Source: CAJBVW01 sp964457335
Lineage (GTDB): Bacteria; Myxococcota_A; UBA796; SXON01
DNA: 64,000 nucleotides
Direction of reading: 5' to 3'
Assembly (NCBI GenBank): GCA_964457335.1
Contig: CAYWGD010000006.1
Span: 53,687 to 117,686, forward strand
Under the pieces are notes generated by a model, which had not been told where the DNA came from, ran no database searches, and saw only the letters and a program-made list of their open reading frames with translations. Positions 24,699 through 33,014 of the stretch are shown one piece after another. The stretch's first letter is position 1, and every line of letters begins with the position of its first letter. The translations under genes were made by a program, and so were the position numbers.

Positions 24699-25906
24699 CA
24701 CCCCGGGACCGGCCCTCCTCCGAGCGGGCGATCGTCGGGCTCGTCGGCGCCCTGCAGTTCGTCCAGGTCGTGGACTTCATGATGGTGATGCCCCTCGGGC
24801 CGGACCTCGCGGGTCCCCTGGGCATCGCTCCGTCCGACCTCGGCTGGCTCGCGGCCGCCTACACGGGCGCCGCCGCGCTCACCTGCACCCTTGCGTCCGG
24901 GATCCTCGATCGCTTCGATCGGCGCACGGTGCTCGGCGTCTCGACCGCGGGCCTCGTCGGGGCAACCCTGTCGTGCGCCGCCGCGGGGAGCTTCGTCGAG
25001 CTGCTCGCGGCCCGGATGCTGGGCGGCGCGTTCGGCGGCGTGGCCGCCTCGCTGGGCCAGTCCGTGCTCGCCGATCGCGTCCCGCCCGAGCGGAGGGGAC
25101 GGGCGATGGGCGCGGTGATGGGCGCCAACGCGCTCGGAGCCATCCTGGGGGTGCCCGTCGGGCTCTGGTCCGCGGGGCAGCTCGGGTGGCGCGCCCCCTT
25201 CCTGCTCGTGGGCGGAGCGGGCGCCCTCCTGCTCGCGGGTGCCCTGGTGGCCCTGCCCTCGATGCGCGACCACGTGAGGCTCCGCCCCGGCGCCGACAGC
25301 GGGCCCATGCTCCGCCGCCCGGTGGTGTGGCGGGCCTGGCTCCTGGTCTTTCTGCTCGTCGGAGCGACCTTCCTGCTGACCCCCAACCTCTCCGCGTTCG
25401 TCCAGAACAACCTCGACTTCCCCCGGGAGCAGCTCCCGGGCGTGTACGCCGTGGGGGGCGTGCTCTCCATCTTCACGATGCGGCTCGTCGGGCGGCTGGT
25501 CGATCACCATGGCGCCTTCCGGGTCGGGACGGCGGCGCTGGTGGGCTTCGTGCTCGTCACCCACGCCTACGTGGTCCGCGCCGAGCCCTCGCTCCCCGTG
25601 ACCTTGGGCTTCCTGGTGTTGCTCGTCAGCATCTCGAGCCGCAACGTCGCCATCCGTGCCTTGACCACCCAGGTGCCGGGCCCGGACGAGCGAGCGCGCT
25701 TCCTCTCGCTGCAGAACGCCGTGCACCAGGCCGCAGCCGCGGCGGGGGCGAGCCTGTCCGCCGGGCTCCTCGACACGGCACCCGACGGCGCGGTCCTCGG
25801 CATGTCCCGCCTGGGCTGGCTCGCGATCGCGGCGACGCTGTTGGCCCCACCGCTCTTGTGGCAGGTCGAGCGTGCGGTCCGCGGAGCGGCCGACGGATCA
25901 CGGTGA
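24695..25906 (+). CDS. MFS transporter, probable exporter of the operon product
   Basis: This 403-residue protein of about 12 membrane segments starts at GTG 24695 and overlaps the sulfotransferase stop by four bases. Near segments 2-3 it has DRFDRRTVLG, the conserved loop of the major facilitator superfamily, and it has a Pro/Gly-rich fifth helix (GANALGAILGVPVG) as in drug:H+ antiporters. It ends the operon. A truncated homologue lies at 12843-13300, so this transporter type once occurred twice in the window. Direction of transport is inferred from the biosynthetic neighbours. Confidence 0.85.
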   Translation: MTPRDRPSSERAIVGLVGALQFVQVVDFMMVMPLGPDLAGPLGIAPSDLGWLAAAYTGAAALTCTLASGILDRFDRRTVLGVSTAGLVGATLSCAAAGSFVELLAARMLGGAFGGVAASLGQSVLADRVPPERRGRAMGAVMGANALGAILGVPVGLWSAGQLGWRAPFLLVGGAGALLLAGALVALPSMRDHVRLRPGADSGPMLRRPVVWRAWLLVFLLVGATFLLTPNLSAFVQNNLDFPREQLPGVYAVGGVLSIFTMRLVGRLVDHHGAFRVGTAALVGFVLVTHAYVVRAEPSLPVTLGFLVLLVSISSRNVAIRALTTQVPGPDERARFLSLQNAVHQAAAAAGASLSAGLLDTAPDGAVLGMSRLGWLAIAATLLAPPLLWQVERAVRGAADGSR

Positions 25907-25927
25907 CGCCGGTTCCGCGGAGCCAGT

Positions 25928-25942
25928 TGGCACACGCTGCCA
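25928..25942. promoter_or_regulatory. Short palindrome before the large unknown gene
   Basis: TGGCA and TGCCA flank five bases between the MFS stop and the next gene. It looks like a sigma-54 -24 element at first glance, but the GC doublet is two bases too close. It may be a weak operator or terminator. Confidence 0.25.
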
Positions 25943-26053
25943 CGAACCGGGACCTTCGCGGGAGCGAGGGCGGCCTACGCTGCCTCGAGCGCGGGGCAGC
26001 GTGGCGGCGGGTCGTCCACCGCCGCGACGGCCTCACCCCGCCGGAGGTGCCTC

Positions 26054-28633
26054 TTGGGCTGCGGGAAGCAACACGGCAAGTCCAGCGCCAGCGCGAGCTC
26101 CGAGGCGTGGCCGCGGCAGCAGTCGGGTGACGCCGTCGGAAACACGTTCCGCGGGGAGCTCGCCCAGGGGGGCGGGGCCTGGGACGGCGTGATGGAGCGG
26201 ACGCGCGCCCGCCTCCTGTCCTCCGCGAACGGCGGCGGCGGGCGCGGCAACGCCTTCCTCGCCGAGCTGCTCAACGGCACCCCGAGCGGCCTGTCGGCGC
26301 GCCAGCTCGACATGCTGGACCTGGCCTGGGACGCTGTGGGCGACACCTGCGCGCTCGAGGCGGCCGACGCGGAGACGGAGGCGGCCTTCGAGGCGGTGCG
26401 GGAGCCATCCCCCTCGGGCTTCGTGTCGCACGCGAACCAGGTCGAGCACGCGGTGAGGAGCGCGGAGCAGGACCTCGGCCGCGCGTCCGTCGCGCGGAAC
26501 CTCGCGCGCGTGTCCGCCGAGTCCGGGGACGAGCACCTCCTGCTCGATCGCCTCGACGAGGCGTCGCGCGGGTACGAGCGGGCGCTCGACGACCTTTACG
26601 GGGCCGCCGCGGACCGTCATCACCTCCCGGACGCCCCGGCGCTGCTCGACCGCACGGCGCGTCCGCGCAGCCCCGAGCTCGAGCGCGTCGACGAGGTGGT
26701 CGCCGACGACCTGATGGACGCCTACGAGGCGAGCAGCGCGTTCAACACGTCCGCGTCGGGCCTGGAGGCCTTCTGGGCGCTGCGCTCCCTCAGCGGAGCC
26801 TCTGCCGGGAAGAAGGCGTACGTGCTCGGCACGTGCGTGGCCCACTCCACGCACACACCCGCGAAGACACGCGACATCGTGACGTCCCTGTGCGACGCGC
26901 TCGGGGTGTCGAACGCCCGCTTCTCGGGCCTCTTCCTCGACGGGCTCGAGGCGGTGTCGGACGCGCCGGACGCGAGCACGCGGCTGCGGGACGCCGATCT
27001 CACGCTCGCCGGCCTCGCCGGGGTGCTGTCCGACATCGCGGAAGGCCGCTTCGCCCGCGAGCGCAACGTGAGCTACCAACCGCGCTTCCGGGAGCACGCC
27101 GAGCCGCTGTTCGACGCGCACCGGCTCCACGCCCGCCTCTGCGAGGTCCACGCGGTGACGGCGGGATGCGACGGCTCGTCCGGCCAGGAGGTCGACGTCC
27201 GCGACGCGGCGGCGGCGGCGGAGGCCCTCTCCGAGGCCGAGCTCACCTGGTCGTTGTTGACCCCCTCGGTGGAGGACGTGCTCGACAGCGTCGGCGTCTA
27301 CGTCCAGTCCCCGTCCGCGGCGTTCCCGGAGCTCGGCGCGCACGTGACGGCGATCCGCCACAGCGGGTTCGACACGTTCGACGCCGACGTGTTCGCCGCC
27401 ATGGACGCCCGGGTCTCCATGCTGCTCACGGCCGGCGCCGGCCAGAACCCCGCCGACGACGCCCGGGGAGGTCTGCCGACGGCGCGGGACGTCGCCGCCA
27501 TGGCCAAGGGGGTGGTGGAGGCCGGCGACCAGGTCTGGGGGTCCATGCTCGACCTCTCGGGCACCGCGGCGGGCGTCGCCTCCTCGATCGCCGACGAGCC
27601 CCGGCTCGGCGCGTGGTCGAACGTGGTCGCGTTCGCCCAGCTCGACCTCGCGGCGATGACGCTCGGCGAGATCCACGCCGAGGCGAAGAAGCGGCGGCTC
27701 ACGACGAGCGAGCAGTGGGAAGAGACCCTCGCCTGGAACGACATCGCCCAGGCGATGACCGGCAACCTCAAGATGGTCACCGAGTTCGCGGCCGGGCACC
27801 TCGAGAAGCGGGCCGAACACCTGTTCGTGAGCACGGACTTCGGCCCGGAGATCCGCGAGCGGGCGATGACGATGCGCACCGAGTCGCTCGAGCTGGCGCG
27901 GCTGGGTCGGCAGCTCGAGGTCATCGGGACCGTGTTCGACGTCATCACCGCCGTCGGGGCGATCGCGGTCCTCGCCGACAGCGACAAGTCGCGCGACGAG
28001 CGCCTCGACGCCGCGATCGACCTGGCGAACGCGGGCCTCTCGATCGGCGGCACGGTCGCGGGCGGCGCGGTCGCCACCGGGCTCAACGTGATCGGGCTCG
28101 GCATGGCCTGGCTCGTGTTGCTGAGAGACGAGCTCCGGCGGATCGATCTCGTCGCGAAGCAGAGCTACTCGGGGCTCGCCACCGAGGCGTTCGAACGCCT
28201 CCACGACGTCATGGGGAAGGCGATCACGTCCAGCGAGCGCCTCGTCGCCGCCCAATCGCTCCTCGCCTCGTGCCCCGAGGGCGCCTCCGAGGCGCAGCTC
28301 GCGGCGCGCCGCGCGCTCGCGGAGAAGCTCGCCGGCAGCGCCTGGATCGCCACCGTCCGCGTGCACAGCGCGAGCGTGTCGCTCACCCGCGAGCCGGTTC
28401 GCGACTTCACTGAGGCCTTCGTGGGCTGGGCGCAGGACAAGGCGCACCTGCGGAACGCCTACCTCGAGGACCTGGCGGGCGCGGACGAGGAGCTCCTGTT
28501 GCCGGGGCCGGAAGGCACGGCCGACGCCAAGGTGGCCGCCCTGCGACGCGGCGCGCCGGGGGTCTTCGGCGCCGCCACGCGGCTCGCGGAGAACATCCGC
28601 TTCTTCCACGAGCTGCGGGTGGATCCGGAGTAG
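26054..28633 (+). CDS. Large unknown protein with a pore-former-like hydrophobic hairpin
   Basis: This 859-residue protein begins at TTG 26054, with GGAGGTG four bases upstream; the next ATG lies 46 codons in. There is no signal peptide, only a Cys/Gly/Ser-rich start. Residues 40-600 are mostly helical and acidic with no motif I recognise. Residues about 621-689 form a long Gly/Ala-rich hydrophobic pair of helices (GTVFDVITAVGAIAVL, then IGGTVAGGAVATGLNVIG) broken by a charged turn, as in colicin-like or type VI membrane-disrupting effectors. About 170 helical residues follow. The effector idea is inference from this layout alone; no immunity gene or secretion gene is adjacent. Confidence 0.5.
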   Translation: MGCGKQHGKSSASASSEAWPRQQSGDAVGNTFRGELAQGGGAWDGVMERTRARLLSSANGGGGRGNAFLAELLNGTPSGLSARQLDMLDLAWDAVGDTCALEAADAETEAAFEAVREPSPSGFVSHANQVEHAVRSAEQDLGRASVARNLARVSAESGDEHLLLDRLDEASRGYERALDDLYGAAADRHHLPDAPALLDRTARPRSPELERVDEVVADDLMDAYEASSAFNTSASGLEAFWALRSLSGASAGKKAYVLGTCVAHSTHTPAKTRDIVTSLCDALGVSNARFSGLFLDGLEAVSDAPDASTRLRDADLTLAGLAGVLSDIAEGRFARERNVSYQPRFREHAEPLFDAHRLHARLCEVHAVTAGCDGSSGQEVDVRDAAAAAEALSEAELTWSLLTPSVEDVLDSVGVYVQSPSAAFPELGAHVTAIRHSGFDTFDADVFAAMDARVSMLLTAGAGQNPADDARGGLPTARDVAAMAKGVVEAGDQVWGSMLDLSGTAAGVASSIADEPRLGAWSNVVAFAQLDLAAMTLGEIHAEAKKRRLTTSEQWEETLAWNDIAQAMTGNLKMVTEFAAGHLEKRAEHLFVSTDFGPEIRERAMTMRTESLELARLGRQLEVIGTVFDVITAVGAIAVLADSDKSRDERLDAAIDLANAGLSIGGTVAGGAVATGLNVIGLGMAWLVLLRDELRRIDLVAKQSYSGLATEAFERLHDVMGKAITSSERLVAAQSLLASCPEGASEAQLAARRALAEKLAGSAWIATVRVHSASVSLTREPVRDFTEAFVGWAQDKAHLRNAYLEDLAGADEELLLPGPEGTADAKVAALRRGAPGVFGAATRLAENIRFFHELRVDPE

Positions 28634-28676
28634 CGCGCGAGGGCCGGCCTGGTGCGTTCACCCGCCCGCACCCCCC

Positions 28677-29432
28677 TCACGGCCCGGCGGGGCGGCGCAC
28701 CGCCAGCAACGACGCGATCTCCTCGTCCTCGGGCTGGCCCTGCGCGATCTCCGCCGCCTGGTCCCAGGCGTCCTGGGCGTTCTGGTACTGGGCCTCGGCC
28801 TTGTCCGTGAGGGCCTCTGCGTAGACCGCGGCCTGCTTGTCGCTCAGGTAGGACGGGATCGGCGCGTCCTCCAGGTCGGCCCCGAACGCGTCCCGCAGGT
28901 CGCCGATGGAGACGAGGGCGAGGACCTTCGCCCGTGGATCGTCCGACGCCTCCATCGCGTCGACGTAGCCCTTCTCGATGCGCGCGAACGCGGCGATGTG
29001 CTCCTGGAGGGCGGCCTTCATCGCGGCGTCCTCCTGCTCCTGGGTCGCGCCTTCCGGCAGGTCGCGTTCGAGCGAGCGCTCCTCGAACGCGAACAGCTCG
29101 GCGTCGAGCGCCCGGACCCTCGCCACCGACGGGGAGTCCGCGCCGCGCGCGGGTGGGCGAGCGGCACGCCGCGAACGTGCGTGGACCCGAGCCGTCCCGT
29201 CCGGCGCGGCCGGCGCTGGTACGGCGCTCGCGTCCGCAGCCGTCGCCGGAGGCGCGGGCGGGAGGGCCGCGGCCGGATCCGGGGCGATCGACGAGCGGCC
29301 CCCCGGCCCGACCAGGACCCAGGCCACGAGGCCGGCGACGAGCGCAAAGACGGCCAGGATCCAGACGCGACGGCCCACGGGCACCTCGGTGGCTCCCACC
29401 ATACTCGGCTTTCCGTCGAGGATGTCGTCCAT
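28677..29432 (-). CDS. Single-pass membrane protein with helical periplasmic domain
   Basis: This 251-residue protein has a cytoplasmic N-terminus, one membrane helix at about residues 23-44 (RRVWILAVFALVAGLVAWVLVG), an Ala/Pro-rich linker to about residue 95 and a charged helical domain that could be TPR-like or coiled-coil. Sequence motifs of a known family were not seen. ATG 29432 begins the gene. It is divergent from a Pmp-like lipoprotein gene and converges with the large unknown gene, with only 43 bases between stops. The function is unknown. Confidence 0.55.
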   Translation of the reverse strand: MDDILDGKPSMVGATEVPVGRRVWILAVFALVAGLVAWVLVGPGGRSSIAPDPAAALPPAPPATAADASAVPAPAAPDGTARVHARSRRAARPPARGADSPSVARVRALDAELFAFEERSLERDLPEGATQEQEDAAMKAALQEHIAAFARIEKGYVDAMEASDDPRAKVLALVSIGDLRDAFGADLEDAPIPSYLSDKQAAVYAEALTDKAEAQYQNAQDAWDQAAEIAQGQPEDEEIASLLAVRRPAGP

Positions 29433-29503
29433 CCGCGTCCAGCCCGAGGAGGAGGGCGGCGACCGCGGCGCGTCACTCCGGCAATACGATGCTATCCTCC
29501 GGC

Positions 29504-31150
29504 ATGGACCTCGCCCGCCTCCGCCTGATCAGCCGAGTAGCCGCGTTTCTGCTCGTTGGTGGCTGTGGCGCGGCGCCCGAGAAGGGGGACCCTTCCCCGG
29601 ACCGCGACACCCACGGTACGTCCGACACCGCCTCGTCCGACAGCGGCGACAGCGCGGTCGACTCCGGCGAGCCGGGCGACACGGGCGACACCGGTCCTGC
29701 CGACGCCGATGGGGACGGGTACCCCGCCGCCACGGACTGTGACGACGACGCCCCCGACGTGTACCCGGGCGCCCCGGAGCTGCCGTGCGACGGAGTGGAC
29801 GCCGACTGCGACGGGCACGGCGGCACCGACGCCTTCCTGCTCGACGGCGTGGCCTTCGAGAACCTGCAGGACGCCGTCGAGGCCGCGACGGACGGCGACG
29901 TGATCGAGATCTGTCCGGGCACCTGGGAGACCGAGGCGACCATCGCCCCGGCGCTGGGGATCGACCTCACCCTGCGCGCGTGGTCCGGCGACGCCACCGA
30001 CACCGTGCTCGACGGCGCGGGCCGGCACCCGGTGCTCGTGGCGTGGGCCTACTCGCGCGTCACGGTGGAGGACCTCACGCTCGCGAACGGGCTCGCGAGC
30101 ACCTGGCCCGAGATGGGCGATGCGGGGGGCGCCGTGTACGGCTACAACGCGACGCTCCTGTTTCGCAGGGCGGTCGTGCGGGACAGCGCGGCCGAGCGGG
30201 CCGGCGGCGGCGTGGCGCTCTGGACGTTGGACCCAACCGTGTCGAGCGTCACCTTCGAAGATACGACCGTGTCGGGCAACTCCGCCGAGGAGGGCGGCGG
30301 CGGCTACGTCGCCGGGACCTCCACCTCCCTCGACGCGATGCTGAGCGTGGCCGTACACGGGGGCACCTTCTCCGGCAACCGCGCCTTGAACGGCGGCGGC
30401 CTGCACGTCTCGGCCGACTACCTCTCGGTCGACGCGGACGGCGCCACCTTCTCGGCGAACGAGGTGACGGACACGTACGGCTCCCTCGGCGCCGGCCTGT
30501 ACGTGTCGGGGCGCTTCGCGACGGTGCACCTCGCCTCCTCCACCTTCGACGCCAACGCCTCCGCGTACGCGGCCGGCGGCGCCTACGTGAGCGCCCAGCA
30601 AGGGGACATCACGCTGGACACCGTGACGATGGACGCGAACACGGCCGGCATGGAGGGCGCGGCGGGGGCCATGCTGTACGTGGCGAGCGTGCCGGTGTCG
30701 ATCACGGACTCCACGTTCACGAGCAACGTGTCGAGCGGCGTCCTGGGGTACGGAGGCGCGCTGGTGATCATGGCCGACGACGCGGACGTGCGCGTCACGA
30801 CCACGACGTTCACGGCGAACGAGGCGCACGGTGGGGGCGGGCTGTTCATCCTCGGGGATGCCGGGACCGCCACCTTCGAGGACACGACCTTCGACGGAAA
30901 CCTCGGCGGGACCGGGGGCGCGATCTACGGCATGGGGTCGTTCGTCGTGGATGTGTCCGGCGGCGGGCTCCTGCGGAACAGCGCCACCCGGTCCGGCGGC
31001 GGCCTCTACACCGACGGCGCCACCGCCAACTTCTCGGGGGTCGACCTCGGGGCCGGCGCGGCGACGAACCTGCCGACGGACGTGTACCCGTGCACCGACG
31101 ACTGGGGCGCCGGGGCGACGTTCACCCTCGACGCGGACGGCTGCCACTGA
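29504..31150 (+). CDS. Pmp-like beta-helix lipoprotein with MopE-type metal-binding motif
   Basis: This 548-residue lipoprotein (lipobox LLVGGC, Cys about 19) has a Thr/Asp/Ser-rich linker and one MopE-type module (DADGDGYPAATDCDDD, then CDGVDADCDG; about residues 66-105). Residues about 120-540 form a right-handed parallel beta-helix with many GG[AG]-aromatic turns and FxxNxA repeats, as in Chlamydia-type polymorphic membrane proteins. The start is ambiguous: ATG 29489 would add five residues. It is probably surface-exposed; the module type is common in myxobacterial envelope proteins. No enzymatic residues were identified. Confidence 0.75.
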   Translation: MDLARLRLISRVAAFLLVGGCGAAPEKGDPSPDRDTHGTSDTASSDSGDSAVDSGEPGDTGDTGPADADGDGYPAATDCDDDAPDVYPGAPELPCDGVDADCDGHGGTDAFLLDGVAFENLQDAVEAATDGDVIEICPGTWETEATIAPALGIDLTLRAWSGDATDTVLDGAGRHPVLVAWAYSRVTVEDLTLANGLASTWPEMGDAGGAVYGYNATLLFRRAVVRDSAAERAGGGVALWTLDPTVSSVTFEDTTVSGNSAEEGGGGYVAGTSTSLDAMLSVAVHGGTFSGNRALNGGGLHVSADYLSVDADGATFSANEVTDTYGSLGAGLYVSGRFATVHLASSTFDANASAYAAGGAYVSAQQGDITLDTVTMDANTAGMEGAAGAMLYVASVPVSITDSTFTSNVSSGVLGYGGALVIMADDADVRVTTTTFTANEAHGGGGLFILGDAGTATFEDTTFDGNLGGTGGAIYGMGSFVVDVSGGGLLRNSATRSGGGLYTDGATANFSGVDLGAGAATNLPTDVYPCTDDWGAGATFTLDADGCH

Positions 31151-31196
31151 TCGTCCGGCCCTCACGAGCGCCGGCGTCGACCGCCAGCTCCAGCGC

Positions 31197-33014
31197 CTAC
31201 GCCGGCAGCTCGAACCAGAACCGCGCGCCGCCCGACTCCGCGTCGCCGACACCGATGCGGCCCCCGTGCGCGCGGGCGACCTCGCGGGCAATGTACAGGC
31301 CGAGACCGGCGCCCGCGCTCTCCTCCGCCTGCCCGCGCACGAACGGCTCGAAGATGTGCTCGCGTTCGGAGGGGGGGACGCCCGGACCGGCGTCGTCCAC
31401 CTCGAACCGAACGGTCCCGAGGGCCCCCCTCGCGCGGAGGGTCACGGTCGTTCCTTCCGGCGTGTGGCGCACGCCATTGACCGCCAGGTTCGTCAGCGCA
31501 ACCTGCAGGCGGGAGCGATCGACCTCGACAGGCGCGATCTCGGGAGGCGCCTCGATCTGGATCTCGACCCGACGCGCCTCGGCCTCCGCCCGCACGGCCT
31601 CCGCGACCTCGCTGAGGATCAGGGGGACGGGGACGCGCTCCTTCCGCAGCACGATCCGCCCCTCCTGGATGCGGGAGAGGTCGAGCAGGTCCTCCACCAA
31701 CGCGCGGAGCCGCGTCACGTCCTCTCGCGCCGTCACGAGCAGCTCGAGCAGCTTCGGGTCCAGCGGCCCGCTCACCCGCTCGTCGAGGGCGAGGTGCAGC
31801 GCCATCCCCAGCGACGTCAGCGGCGTGCGCAGCTCGTGCGCGACCGTGTTCACGAGGTTCCCCTTCAGCTCGTCGAGGCGCCGCAGCCGCGTGACGTCCT
31901 GCAGGAGGACCGTGACGCCGACGAGCTCCCCGGTGACGGCGTCGTTGATGGGGGTGGCGTGCGGGAGGAACGCGCGTTCGCCCTCCGCGGTGCTCGTGAT
32001 CACGACGCGCGAGAAGTCGGTGGGAAGGACGGCGCGTCCCTCGCCGACGACCACGCCGCGCGCGGCGTCGACGGCCTCGAGGATGTCGGGGTCGCAGCGG
32101 TCGAGCCTGCGGCTGCGCGGGTCGATGCCGAGGAGGCGGCGTGCGGCGCCGTTGGACGCCCGCACCTCCCCCCTCAGCGTGAGGACGATGACGGGGTCGG
32201 CGAGGCTCTCGATGGCGGCCTGGGCGGCCTCGCGCGCCCGAGAGAGCTCGCTGTCCGCGGCGCGACGGTACAGGCGCAGCCGCTCCGCCATCGTGTTGAA
32301 CGCCGTCGCGAGCGCGTCGAGCTCCTCCACGCGCGTGTGGGGCAGGCGGACGTCGAGGTGCCCCTCCCCGACCCGCTCGGCGCTCTCCGCCATCCCGCGG
32401 AGCGGCCCCGTCAGCCGTTGGGACACGAACGCGCCGAGCCCGACGGCCGCCCCGAGCCCCGCCACGGACCAGAGGAGCCACGCGCGCCGCGCGGCCTCCG
32501 CACGTTCGGCGGCGTCCTCGCTCTTCCGCACCATCGCGTCCTGGTTGAGGTCCAGCACGCGGTTGGCGTCGGTCTTCACCACCTGGAACGCCGGCAGGAG
32601 CTCTTCGAAGTAGAGGGACCGGGCATCGGCCGGCTCAGCCGCGAGGAAGCGGTCGTACACGTGCTCGTAGGTGGTCCACGCCGCGCGCAGGGAGGTGACG
32701 ATCTCCTGCTCGCCGGGCTCCGTGATGTTCCCCTCCTGGACCCGGAGCTCCGCCTCGAACGCCGGGCGATGCTCGGCGACGAGCGCGGCGGCGCGCTCTC
32801 CGCTGTCCGCGAGGCGGAAGAGGGCCGCGGAGTCGAGGCGCTCGATCGACTCCTTCATGCGCTGGGCCGCGACGACGGACCGGTAGTTCTCGCGCAGCAC
32901 GTCCCGCCCCAACTCCCCCAGGCGCTTCACCGCGGCGCCGCCGAGCACGAGCATGAGCAGGACGACCACCAGCGCGGGCAGCTGCGCGAAGAGGATGCGG
33001 TACTGCAGCTTCAC
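31197..33014 (-). CDS. Membrane sensor histidine kinase (HAMP-PAS-HisKA-HATPase), partner of the split KdpD
   Basis: This 605-residue kinase begins at GTG 33014, overlapping the KdpD-like stop by four bases. A first membrane helix (about 8-28), a helical extracytoplasmic domain, a second membrane helix (about 178-200), HAMP, PAS (about 265-370), the dimerisation helix with HELRTP and the ATPase domain (NLAVNGVRHTPEG, DDAGPGVPP, GAGLGLYIA) can be followed in order. The N-box reads NLAVN rather than NLxxNA. It supplies the kinase half that the shortened KdpD lacks and should phosphorylate the NtrC-type regulator at 38820-40148. The ligand is unknown; K+ or turgor is the natural guess. Confidence 0.85.
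   Translation of the reverse strand: MKLQYRILFAQLPALVVVLLMLVLGGAAVKRLGELGRDVLRENYRSVVAAQRMKESIERLDSAALFRLADSGERAAALVAEHRPAFEAELRVQEGNITEPGEQEIVTSLRAAWTTYEHVYDRFLAAEPADARSLYFEELLPAFQVVKTDANRVLDLNQDAMVRKSEDAAERAEAARRAWLLWSVAGLGAAVGLGAFVSQRLTGPLRGMAESAERVGEGHLDVRLPHTRVEELDALATAFNTMAERLRLYRRAADSELSRAREAAQAAIESLADPVIVLTLRGEVRASNGAARRLLGIDPRSRRLDRCDPDILEAVDAARGVVVGEGRAVLPTDFSRVVITSTAEGERAFLPHATPINDAVTGELVGVTVLLQDVTRLRRLDELKGNLVNTVAHELRTPLTSLGMALHLALDERVSGPLDPKLLELLVTAREDVTRLRALVEDLLDLSRIQEGRIVLRKERVPVPLILSEVAEAVRAEAEARRVEIQIEAPPEIAPVEVDRSRLQVALTNLAVNGVRHTPEGTTVTLRARGALGTVRFEVDDAGPGVPPSEREHIFEPFVRGQAEESAGAGLGLYIAREVARAHGGRIGVGDAESGGARFWFELPA

Noticed and set aside
25927..25942. TTGGCACACGCTGCC as a sigma-54 promoter for the large unknown gene
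   Set aside because: The spacing is two bases short; reported only as a palindrome.
29482..29503. Possible sigma-54 site before the Pmp-like lipoprotein
   Set aside because: The GC doublet is one base too close to the GG doublet, which sigma-54 does not tolerate.
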